A stretch of DNA of 21,797 nt from an uncultured Eubacteriales bacterium. Lineage in GTDB: Bacteria > Bacillota_A > Clostridia > Christensenellales > Aristaeellaceae. Under the pieces are notes generated by a model that was given only the letters and a program-made list of their open reading frames with translations, was not told the origin of the DNA and ran no database searches. Shown piece by piece: positions 14,637 to 21,612 of the stretch. Within the stretch, counting starts at the first letter, position 1, and each line of letters begins with the position of its first letter. A program made the position numbers and the translations under genes. The stretch is taken from positions 1 to 21,797 of the forward strand of contig CALVKX010000009.1 in the NCBI GenBank assembly GCA_944333375.1, in the 5' to 3' direction.

Positions 14637-15452
14637 TCAGAAGGGTTGTTCGGACGCGTTTCGGTTCAGGTAGATTGCCGCGTCGGGATGGCGCTGCAAA
14701 AGCGTGGCCGGGAAGTGGGCCGAAACCTCCCCGTAAGCCGCCTGACGCACGACCGCACGGTGCCAGTCCCTGAATACGCCGATGCGGATGCGGGCGGCGC
14801 CGAGGATCTCCGCCATGCCGATGGTGACGCATTTTTCAGGCATGGCGTCAATGGCGCCGTTCAGGTCCCCGATGGCGTTGGCCACACGGGTCTCCCGGCT
14901 GATAGACAGCACGCGGGTAGGCAGCGCGGCAAACGCCTCCGGCGTCAGCTCGTCCTGAGCCTCGTTAAAGGCCAGATGGCCGTTGATGCCGATTCCGCCC
15001 ACGGCCAGGTCCACGCCGCCAAGCTTTTTGATGAGGGCGGGCACAGCCTCCACGTTCTGCGGGTCCGGAAAGATCCGCTGGCTTTGCGGCATCACCAGAT
15101 CCGGTTCGATGCGGCTGTACACCTCGCGGTCCATAAACCCGCGGAAGGAGAGCTTGTGCCCCTTGTCGATCCAGGTTTCATCATCGCTGAGATATTCGTC
15201 CATGTTGATAAACCAGGTGTTTTTGAGGCTGACGCGGCCCTCGTTGACCAGGCGCACGAAGATGGGATACTGGCCCACCGGCCCCACCGGACAGATGAGC
15301 ACGGAACGCGTTCCTTGGGCGTTGTTTTTCTTGATTTGCTCCAGCATTTCCAGCGCCAGCTCGTAGAATACCTCCCCGGAATCCCCCAGCTTCTTGAGCG
15401 GGATTTTTGCGCCGTGTCCCAGTTCCTCCCGGCTGATCTTGAAGTACTCCAT
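14637..15452 (-). CDS. nagB: NagB-like glucosamine-6-phosphate deaminase/isomerase, divergent
   Basis: A 271-residue member of the NagB superfamily, which normally converts glucosamine-6-phosphate to fructose-6-phosphate and ammonia. The catalytic core is kept: D85 in NMDEYL (enolisation base), then N157, H159 and E164 in GIGINGHLAFNE; Asn at the first of these is normal in Gram-positive NagB. ETRVANA (188-194) keeps the active-site Arg. Two phosphate-binding elements differ: the usual LATGGTP loop is CPVGPVGQ (54-61), and the C-terminal GKSKA-type lysine segment is FRDWHRAV. The substrate may therefore not be a simple 6-phosphate. GGGAGG precedes the ATG. It is the first enzyme gene after the two-component system and abuts nagA. 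Confidence 0.82.
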   Translation of the reverse strand: MEYFKISREELGHGAKIPLKKLGDSGEVFYELALEMLEQIKKNNAQGTRSVLICPVGPVGQYPIFVRLVNEGRVSLKNTWFINMDEYLSDDETWIDKGHKLSFRGFMDREVYSRIEPDLVMPQSQRIFPDPQNVEAVPALIKKLGGVDLAVGGIGINGHLAFNEAQDELTPEAFAALPTRVLSISRETRVANAIGDLNGAIDAMPEKCVTIGMAEILGAARIRIGVFRDWHRAVVRQAAYGEVSAHFPATLLQRHPDAAIYLNRNASEQPF

Positions 15453-15472
15453 GTTTTTCCTCCCGTTATGTT

Positions 15473-16135
15473 TTAGAACAGATGCTCTACGTTCAGATCG
15501 CGGATCATGTTGACGATCTCCTTGGTGCGCGAGCAGCCGAATTTGCGCAGAAGGCTTTTGACCTGGGTTTTCACCGTCACCTGCTCCACATAGCGCTCCT
15601 GCGCGATTTCCCGGATCTTCTTCCCGTCCAGCAGATACCTCACCAGCGCCCGCTCCGTGGGGGTCAGCTGGGAAACGTTGTTGATAAAAAACAGCAGGCT
15701 CTGCTCCGAGCGCCTCAGGCGGGTATATTCCTTGAGCACCGCGTGCTGGATGCGTTTTTCCAGCATGGCTTCCCCCGCCCAGGCCTTGCGGATATGAAGC
15801 AAAAGCTCCTCGTCGGAGACGCCCTTGACAATATAATCGACCGCACCCGCACCCATGGACATGAGAATCATGTTCTCCGTCTCATGCGCGGTCAGAAAGA
15901 TGAGCAGTTTGTCGGGCTGTTGGTCCAGAATCTGCTCGGCGGCGCGGATGCCCGCGGTTGGATTTTCCATTTCAATATCCACCAGCGCAAGGTCGAATTC
16001 CCTCTGTGCCGCCAGGCGCACCAGCTCCGCGCCGGTGGCTGCCTCCCCGACCACCTCCATATCCGGCTGCGCGCTGAGGATGGCGCGCAGATCCTCGCGG
16101 AGCAAATCGAAATCCTCGGCAATCAAAATGCGCAT
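15473..16135 (-). CDS. LuxR/NarL-type response regulator
   Basis: A 220-residue two-component regulator. The receiver domain (about 1-120) has the acidic pair E7/D8, phosphoacceptor D53 in LALVDIEME, T82 and K104. After a helical linker, a LuxR-type helix-turn-helix fills about 155-215 (LTPTERALVRYLL, then YVEQVTVKTQVKSLLRKFGC), though it is less canonical than NarL. It starts six bases after the sensor kinase stop, so the pair is cotranscribed and presumably cognate. Direct continuation into nagB 20 nt later suggests it controls this operon. Its DNA site was not identified. Confidence 0.9.
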   Translation of the reverse strand: MRILIAEDFDLLREDLRAILSAQPDMEVVGEAATGAELVRLAAQREFDLALVDIEMENPTAGIRAAEQILDQQPDKLLIFLTAHETENMILMSMGAGAVDYIVKGVSDEELLLHIRKAWAGEAMLEKRIQHAVLKEYTRLRRSEQSLLFFINNVSQLTPTERALVRYLLDGKKIREIAQERYVEQVTVKTQVKSLLRKFGCSRTKEIVNMIRDLNVEHLF

Positions 16136-16141
16136 GGTCTG

Positions 16142-17656
16142 TCATTCTTCCTTTCGGCGCTGACGCGAATCGTAGCGGGGAAGCAAGATCAAAAACGCCG
16201 TACCCTGTCCGGGCGCGCTTTCTACCCGCAGGCTTCCCAAGTGGGCACGGACGATGGTGCGCGCATGATACAGGCCCATGCCCCAGCTGGTGTTGCTGTT
16301 TTTGGAGGAGTAAAAGGGATCGAAGATTTTTTTCTGCGCCCCCCGGGAAATGCCCACGCCCTGGTCCCGAACCTCAATCGCCGTCCAAAGGCGCTCCATG
16401 TGGCTGGAGACGCTGATGGGCCGGTCACCGCGTCCGGCTTCCAGATTGGCCTCCCAGGCGTTGGTCATGATGTTGTAGAGGGCTTCGCTGAAGTAGTTTC
16501 GATCCGCAAGCACCTGCGTCTGCTCATCGAGCCGTGCCTCCACCGCGGCGCAAGGGTATTTGCGGCGGAAGCGATCCATCGTGGTTTCCCAGATCTCCCG
16601 CAGGGTCACGGGCGTGAGCAGCACGGTCTTTTGCTTGACGGTGTTGTACAATTCGCCGCTGCGGGCCAGGAGCAGCTCATTGTTGTCCCGCAGCTGATCC
16701 ACACAGTCGCGCAGGTATCCAAGGTCCGGCTGTTCCTTCTCCAGCTCCTGGTACATATGCTTCTCCACCACCCGATTGGCCAGAAGCTGGTTTTTGATGG
16801 AGTGGACGAACACGGAGGCGCCGGTCCGGGCGATGTCGAATTTCCGCTCCAGCCCCACCTCCTCCCATCCGCTTTGCAGGGTGTCCCGGGTATAGTTGAG
16901 AAGGCTGAAAAAGCCCAGCGAGCCGCAGATGACGTTGATGACCACAAGCGTAATATATCCGCCCATGGTAGGCGCGTACTGGAGATAGCCGATCCCCTTG
17001 TTCCACAGATAATCATAGCTGTAGAAGCGGTAGACCTGGGCGGGGTCCTGTCCGCAGTACATCAGGTACAGGCCGCTGAGCGCCGTCAGGTACAGCACGA
17101 TATAGGCGAACTGTCGCTTGCAAAAGCGAAGCGTGATGGCGAAAAGCTCCTGCAGGAGCAGCAAAAGAGAGACGGCGACATAGGCGATGATCCACCCATA
17201 GCTCAGCTGCACCAGGAGATGCTGCGCCCATGGCCAAAGCGATACCAGTTGTTTAAACAGGGTTGGATAATAGAATACCAGCGTGATGGCGGGCAGCGCT
17301 GCCACCCAGCGGGAAACCGCGGGGTGGCGGCGTACGAAGGGAAGCATGGAGTAATGCAGGGCAAACTCCAGCAGGAACAGCGGAAACAGGTATCGCCCCA
17401 GGCCAATCATATAGCCCATCACATCCAGGGTGATGTAGAGGTATTGCACCTTGTTTTTCAGCTGGAGGGAGAAAAACAGAAAGCGCAGGATGTCGTGGGT
17501 GTAGCCGCCCTTTTTGGCGATGAAGATGAGGATGCCGGTGAACTGAAGCATCAGGCTCAGGCACATGCCCAGCAAAAACCACAGCTCACGGGTTTTTTTC
17601 AGGCAGAGCAAACACACCGAAGCCAACAGCAAGAATCCAACCAGCACAAACAGCAT
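16142..17656 (-). CDS. Seven-TM sensor histidine kinase
   Basis: A 504-residue membrane sensor. Seven hydrophobic segments lie in the first 255 residues (about 1-20, 26-46, 82-102, 117-134, 153-174, 182-201, 233-253), with no large extracellular domain. The cytoplasmic kinase core follows: phosphoacceptor H285 in FVHSIKNQ, N-box ALYNIMTNAWEAN, DQGVGIS, IFDPFYSSK and GMGLYHARTIV. HxIKNQ spacing differs from the common HExRTPL. Start 17656 was chosen over the longer frame at 17683 because AAGGAG lies five bases upstream and the hydrophobic segment starts there. It follows the ABC binding-protein gene after a strong hairpin and precedes its response regulator. It may sense a ligand in the membrane or through the importer. 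Confidence 0.9.
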   Translation of the reverse strand: MLFVLVGFLLLASVCLLCLKKTRELWFLLGMCLSLMLQFTGILIFIAKKGGYTHDILRFLFFSLQLKNKVQYLYITLDVMGYMIGLGRYLFPLFLLEFALHYSMLPFVRRHPAVSRWVAALPAITLVFYYPTLFKQLVSLWPWAQHLLVQLSYGWIIAYVAVSLLLLLQELFAITLRFCKRQFAYIVLYLTALSGLYLMYCGQDPAQVYRFYSYDYLWNKGIGYLQYAPTMGGYITLVVINVICGSLGFFSLLNYTRDTLQSGWEEVGLERKFDIARTGASVFVHSIKNQLLANRVVEKHMYQELEKEQPDLGYLRDCVDQLRDNNELLLARSGELYNTVKQKTVLLTPVTLREIWETTMDRFRRKYPCAAVEARLDEQTQVLADRNYFSEALYNIMTNAWEANLEAGRGDRPISVSSHMERLWTAIEVRDQGVGISRGAQKKIFDPFYSSKNSNTSWGMGLYHARTIVRAHLGSLRVESAPGQGTAFLILLPRYDSRQRRKEE

Positions 17657-17685
17657 CGCGGCTCCTTCTTTCCGAAAATGCACGA

Positions 17686-17723
17686 AAAGCCATAGGCCGA
17701 GCGAAACGGCGGCCTATGGCTTT
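17686..17723 (-). terminator. Perfect 14-bp hairpin between binding protein and sensor kinase
   Basis: AAAGCCATAGGCCG pairs perfectly with CGGCCTATGGCTTT around a 10-nt loop. On the minus strand the stem ends in TTTT, followed by CGTGCATTTTC. It starts 11 nt after the binding-protein stop. No promoter is evident before the kinase gene, so it probably acts as a leaky terminator or mRNA stabiliser that keeps importer expression above the downstream genes. Confidence 0.7.
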
Positions 17724-17733
17724 GGCGTGGCGG

Positions 17734-18720
17734 TTACTGGCCCGCTTCCACCATCAGGTCAAGCATCACATAGTCCTTGACCTCGGGCACGGGGTCCTTC
17801 TCGATCGCACCGGCCGCCACAAAGGTGTCGCGCTGGAGCAGGTAGTAGCCCTCCACGGTGCCGTCAGCAGCGCCGGCGGCCACGGCCTCGCCGGTGAGCC
17901 ACAGGGCGTCGCCGCGCTGATTGTACACGGACTCATAATCGGTAGCGGTCTGGTCGGCCACCCACTGAGCCACTTCGTCGTGGTGCTCCTCCGCGGCGTA
18001 ATCCATACCCTTGAACAGGGCGCGGGTGAAGCGCACCAGCACGTCGCGCTTCTCGGTGGCATAGCCGGGCATGCAGATCCAGCTGGCCAGGGAGACGGTG
18101 GTGTCGGAGAAGGTCATGTTGTCGGTCAGCTTGGCGGCGTCGGGCATCTCCTCAAGGATCTTGAGGCTGTTGGGGCTCCAGGTGGCGCAGGCGTCCACGC
18201 CGCCGGAAAGCATCGCGGTCACGATGGCGGAGGCATCCATGTCGAAGGCCTCGATATCGTCCATGGTCAGGCCGTACTTGGTCAGGCTGTTGAGAAGAAT
18301 ATCCTCGGAGGAGGTGCCGGAGGAATAGGCCACCCTCTTGCCCTTGAGATCCTCGACGGTGGTGATCCCCTTGCCGCCGATGAGCATGTCGCCGTTGGAG
18401 ATGTGGCTGAGGGCGAAGATGGTCGCCTGGCCGTTGACGCACAGCTTATGGGCGCCCTGGCCGATGTAGCCCACATCGATGGAGCCGCTTTCCATGGCCG
18501 CGATGATGGTGGGGCCGTCGGCGAATTCCACAAGGTTTACGGTGATGCCTTCCTCGGCCAGGTAACCCTTCTGAATGGCCGCTTCGATGGCCCACAGGCT
18601 GCCGTAGTTGGGCATGTACGCCACGTTGAGGGTCACGGGTTCAGCGGCCTGAGCCATCGCGCCGCCCACTGCGGCAAAGGCCATAACCAGAGCGAGAAGC
18701 AGGGTAGCCAGCTTTTTCAT
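17734..18720 (-). CDS. ABC transporter substrate-binding protein, SsuA/TauA/NMT1 type
   Basis: A 328-residue exported solute-binding protein. A Sec signal peptide covers about 1-27 (charged MKK, hydrophobic core, AMAQA site) and has no lipobox Cys. The mature protein has the family layout: VAYMPNYGSLWAIEAA near the start, LAEEGITV, then GSIDVGYIG and GGVDACATW. Relatives bind nitrate, sulfonates, taurine, thiamine precursors or other small organics; the ligand here cannot be read from sequence. AAGGAGG precedes the ATG. It follows its ATPase by 63 nt and completes the importer. In a monoderm host a non-lipidated binding protein would be expected to diffuse away, so attachment must be indirect or the envelope unusual. 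Confidence 0.88.
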   Translation of the reverse strand: MKKLATLLLALVMAFAAVGGAMAQAAEPVTLNVAYMPNYGSLWAIEAAIQKGYLAEEGITVNLVEFADGPTIIAAMESGSIDVGYIGQGAHKLCVNGQATIFALSHISNGDMLIGGKGITTVEDLKGKRVAYSSGTSSEDILLNSLTKYGLTMDDIEAFDMDASAIVTAMLSGGVDACATWSPNSLKILEEMPDAAKLTDNMTFSDTTVSLASWICMPGYATEKRDVLVRFTRALFKGMDYAAEEHHDEVAQWVADQTATDYESVYNQRGDALWLTGEAVAAGAADGTVEGYYLLQRDTFVAAGAIEKDPVPEVKDYVMLDLMVEAGQ

Positions 18721-18783
18721 GAATATGCCTCCTTAGCTTAAATTGGTTTCTGATCTCATTTCAGCGGACGTGCCGCGAAAATG

Positions 18784-19587
18784 CTACTTGCGCACCGCCA
18801 GATACTCCTGATAGACCTGGCTCCAGATGCGGTTCTTCAGCTCGTTAAACTCAGGGGTAAGCTTGGTCTCCTGGTTGCGGGGATAGGGAATGTTGACCTC
18901 GACGATCTCCTTGATGCGGCCGGGACGGGCGCTCATGATGACCACGCGCTGGGCCAGGATGATCGCCTCCTCCACGTCATGGGTGATGAAAAAGCAGGTC
19001 TTTTTCTTGTGCTCCCAGGTATTCAAAAGCTCGGTCTGAAGCTGTGTGCGGGTCTGTGCGTCCAGCGCGCCGAAGGGCTCGTCCATCAAAAGCACCTCCG
19101 GCTCCGCGGCGTAGGCGCGGGCGATGGCGACGCGCTGCTTCATGCCGCCGGAAAGCTCCTTGGGATAATGGTCGGCAAACTTGGCCAGGTCAACCATCTC
19201 CAGGTATTTCATCGCCTCCTCTTGGGCGGCCTGCTTTTTGATGCCGCGCATTTCCAGCGCAAACATCACGTTTTTCTTGACCGTCAGCCAGGGGAAGAGC
19301 GCATACTGCTGGAACACCACACCGCGCTCAGTGCCGGTGCCGGTGACTTCCTTGCCGTCGCAGTACACCTTGCCGTCGGTAGGGGCGGTCAGACCGGCGA
19401 TGATGTTGAGCAACGTGGACTTTCCGCAGCCGGAGGGGCCCACCACGCTGATGAACTCGTTGTCGTGGATGTCCAGGCTCACGCCGTTGAGGGCGACCAT
19501 CTCGCCCTTGCGGGTGTTAAAGACCTTGCGCACGTTATCGATTCTGACGCGCACGTCCCCGCTCAGATTTCGCGCTTCTCCTGCCAT
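18784..19587 (-). CDS. ABC transporter ATPase, SsuB/TauB type
   Basis: A 267-residue cytoplasmic ATPase that powers the adjacent importer. Walker A GPSGCGKST is at 50-58, the Q-loop VFQQYALFPW at about 91-100, signature LSGGMKQR at 145-152, Walker B LLMDEPFGALD at 166-176 and the H-loop in FFITHDVEEA. ALFPWLTV is typical of the nitrate/sulfonate/taurine subfamily. AAGGAGG lies eight bases before the ATG, and the gene overlaps the permease by 25 nt, which ties the two together. Nothing unusual in length. Confidence 0.95.
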   Translation of the reverse strand: MAGEARNLSGDVRVRIDNVRKVFNTRKGEMVALNGVSLDIHDNEFISVVGPSGCGKSTLLNIIAGLTAPTDGKVYCDGKEVTGTGTERGVVFQQYALFPWLTVKKNVMFALEMRGIKKQAAQEEAMKYLEMVDLAKFADHYPKELSGGMKQRVAIARAYAAEPEVLLMDEPFGALDAQTRTQLQTELLNTWEHKKKTCFFITHDVEEAIILAQRVVIMSARPGRIKEIVEVNIPYPRNQETKLTPEFNELKNRIWSQVYQEYLAVRK

Positions 19588-20351
19588 GAGGTGAGCCTCC
19601 TTTCCGCCAGCTTGATGAGCTTTTCAATGGTGATGCCCAAAATGCCGATGATGATGATATACAAAAGCATGGGCGAGGATTCAAAGCTGTTGTTCAGGCT
19701 TCGGATGCGCATGCCCAATCCGGCCATGGCGCCGGTGGATTCGGCGGCGATAAGGGTGGTCAGGGCCACGGAGGCGCCCAGGCGGATGGCGGTGAGGATG
19801 AAGGGCAGCGTGGCGGGAGCGATGACGCGGGTGAAGATGTCGCGGTCGTTGGCGCCCAGCACGCGGGCGGCCTTGATGAGGGTCTCATCCACGTTGATGA
19901 CGCCCTGGTAGATCGTGACGCACATGATGAGGAAACAGGCGATGGTGATGACGATGATCTGGGGCTTGCGTCCCACGCCCGCCGCGATGACGATCAGCGG
20001 CACATACGCCAGGGGCGGGATGTTGCGGATAAACTGAATCCACGGCTCGATCACATAGCGCACCGGCTTGTACCAGGCCATCAGGATGGCCACCGGCAGG
20101 GCGATGGCAAACCCCAGCGCATAGCCGGAAATGACGGAGATGAGGCTGGAGGAGAGGTCCTTCCACAGGACGCCGCGATCAATCATCGTGCCGATGCTTT
20201 GGACGACCTTGACGACGTTTGGGAAAGCACGGGAGGTAGCGGGGATGATGGACAGCACATACCACAGAAGCATGGCTGCCAGAAACGAAATGAGCAGCCA
20301 GACCCGGGCTGGAATCCGATCGGACAGGCTGCTCTTTTGAGAATCATTCAT
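19563..20351 (-). CDS. ABC transporter permease, SsuC/TauC type
   Basis: A 262-residue inner-membrane permease with about six hydrophobic helices. The EAA-type coupling loop (LIKAARVLGANDRDIFTRVIAPATLP) lies in the middle, and the family motif FIRNIPPLAYVPLIV precedes it. It forms the channel of the importer with the ATPase and binding protein that follow. First gene after the promoter at 20393-20398. Its ribosome site, AAAGGAGAAGG, is one arm of a perfect 14-bp inverted repeat, so its translation may depend on where the transcript starts. Confidence 0.93.
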   Translation of the reverse strand: MNDSQKSSLSDRIPARVWLLISFLAAMLLWYVLSIIPATSRAFPNVVKVVQSIGTMIDRGVLWKDLSSSLISVISGYALGFAIALPVAILMAWYKPVRYVIEPWIQFIRNIPPLAYVPLIVIAAGVGRKPQIIVITIACFLIMCVTIYQGVINVDETLIKAARVLGANDRDIFTRVIAPATLPFILTAIRLGASVALTTLIAAESTGAMAGLGMRIRSLNNSFESSPMLLYIIIIGILGITIEKLIKLAERRLTSWQEKREI

Positions 20352-20354
20352 GGC

Positions 20355-20418
20355 CCTTCTCCTTTGCAGTTTCGCTCGGTTTTGTTACACATATTATAAC
20401 GTCATGCAAAGGAGAAGG
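20355..20418. repeat. Perfect 14-bp inverted repeat enclosing the importer promoter and Shine-Dalgarno
   Basis: CCTTCTCCTTTGCA (20355-20368) and TGCAAAGGAGAAGG (20405-20418) are exact complements with 36 bp between them. On the minus-strand transcript the downstream arm contains the permease ribosome site and the upstream arm is its complement. The -10 lies between the arms, so initiation there gives an mRNA with only the free ribosome site; read-through from pfk carries both arms and could hide it. A DNA-level operator is the alternative. Confidence 0.75.
20393..20398 (-). promoter_or_regulatory. Promoter -10 of the ABC/two-component/catabolic operon
   Basis: Minus-strand TATAAT lies 42 bp before the permease ATG. 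No good -35 is present at 16-18 bp (only T-rich sequence such as TTTCCT), and the upstream inverted-repeat arm occupies that zone. An activator, perhaps the operon's own response regulator, may be needed. Confidence 0.55.
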
Positions 20419-20454
20419 AAAAGTGTGAAATTCTATCATCCTTTTTGAGAAACA

Positions 20455-21612
20455 TCACCACTCAAAATACCGTGGCAGCTCCTCCCCAATGAGGGGACGG
20501 GCCCATTGCACGAAGGCGCCCGTCACGTCGTTTTCACCCGGGGCGATGTAATCCCGTGGGAGCGTGCGCTCCTTGAGCATCACGCTTTCCAACGGAATTC
20601 GGATCAGGCGGATTCGATAGGGGCTGGTGGAAAGGCGCTCAAACCCGGACATGATGCCGCCCTGTCCCTGCGCCAGGGCGCGCGTCGCCTCCGCTCCCGC
20701 CAGCGCCGCCTCGTCGCGGTCCACAGTGGATTGCAGCTCCGTCTGGGCGCGGCCCAACAGGCCGGGCTTCTCGCTACGGGCCTTGATGCCCAGCTTTTGG
20801 ATAACCAGCTGCGCCAGGTAGGCGCTTACATCGCCGTAATAGGTGGCGCGCCCGGTCTGAAAGATGGGCGGCACAATGGGCTTGCCATCTTTGTTTTTCA
20901 GCCCTTCGCTGGCCACCACAACCACGCCGCCAAGCCGCCGGTGCAGCTGCGCCACGTCTCTGAGGAAAGCTTCCTCGTCGAATGGCGTTTCCGGCAGGTA
21001 AATCAGATGCGGCGCGTCGCCGGGCCTGCGGCGGGCCAGGGCGGAAGCGGCGGTAATCCAGCCGGCGTTGCGGCCCATCGCTTCGATGATGCAAACATGA
21101 ATGGGCAGGCTTTTGACATCCTCCCCCGCCGCCTGAACCGCCGAGGCGATGTAGCGCGCGGCGCTGCCAAAGCCCGGGGAATGATCCGTGACCTGAATGT
21201 CGTTGTCGATGGTTTTGGGGATGCCGTTGACCAAAATGCCGGCCTCTTTGCAGGCCCGGTTGAGCTTGCCGCAGGTGTCCATGGTGCCGTTTCCGCCGCT
21301 CATGAGCACGTAGCCGAAGCCTTCTTCTTTAAGAATTTTCATCAGCTTTGGATAGTCCGCCTCTTCCAGCGGATGACGCGAGGATCCGATGACCGTACCC
21401 GGGGTTTGCATCAGCAGCGAAAGCCGCTCCTGGGGCAGGGTGTCCATCCGGCGGAAATCCCGGCGCAGGACACCGGCGACCCCGCCCATGCAGCCATAAA
21501 CGCCTTGGATTTGCTCCGGGTGTTTTTTTGCTTCCTCAATGGCGCCGTATGTGGAGGCGTTCAGCACGCAGGTCGGCCCGCCGCCATGGATGATTAAGAG
21601 TTTTCCGGGCAT
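20455..21612 (-). CDS. PfkA-family 6-phosphofructokinase, phosphoryl donor uncertain
   Basis: A 385-residue phosphofructokinase that makes fructose-1,6-bisphosphate from fructose-6-phosphate. Visible motifs: GGGPTCVLN near residues 10-18, SGGNGTMDT (105-113), PKTIDND (132-138) and EAMGRNAGW. Donor residues are mixed: Gly at the position of E. coli G104 suggests ATP, while Lys at the position of G124 is typical of PPi enzymes and also of plant-type ATP enzymes. The metal-binding Asp of GGDG is Asn here. It is longer than bacterial ATP-PFK (about 320) and close to the PPi-type group. GGAG lies seven bases before the ATG. No terminator separates it from the importer operon, and its product would feed the aldolase there. 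Confidence 0.88.
   Translation of the reverse strand: MPGKLLIIHGGGPTCVLNASTYGAIEEAKKHPEQIQGVYGCMGGVAGVLRRDFRRMDTLPQERLSLLMQTPGTVIGSSRHPLEEADYPKLMKILKEEGFGYVLMSGGNGTMDTCGKLNRACKEAGILVNGIPKTIDNDIQVTDHSPGFGSAARYIASAVQAAGEDVKSLPIHVCIIEAMGRNAGWITAASALARRRPGDAPHLIYLPETPFDEEAFLRDVAQLHRRLGGVVVVASEGLKNKDGKPIVPPIFQTGRATYYGDVSAYLAQLVIQKLGIKARSEKPGLLGRAQTELQSTVDRDEAALAGAEATRALAQGQGGIMSGFERLSTSPYRIRLIRIPLESVMLKERTLPRDYIAPGENDVTGAFVQWARPLIGEELPRYFEW

Noticed and set aside
14626..14832. Longer nagA start
   Set aside because: The added 69 residues are the antisense-like Arg/His-rich reading of the nagB 3' end. A good ribosome site and the family start lie at 14625.
14785..15130. Asn instead of Asp in the NagB catalytic triad as a defect
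   Set aside because: Gram-positive NagB enzymes such as that of B. subtilis normally have Asn there, so it is not an inactivating change.
15482..17695. 737-codon open frame on the plus strand
   Set aside because: It is antisense to the histidine kinase and response regulator, whose motifs are unmistakable. It has His/Gln-rich low-quality sequence and no domain; GC-rich coding strands commonly give such shadows.
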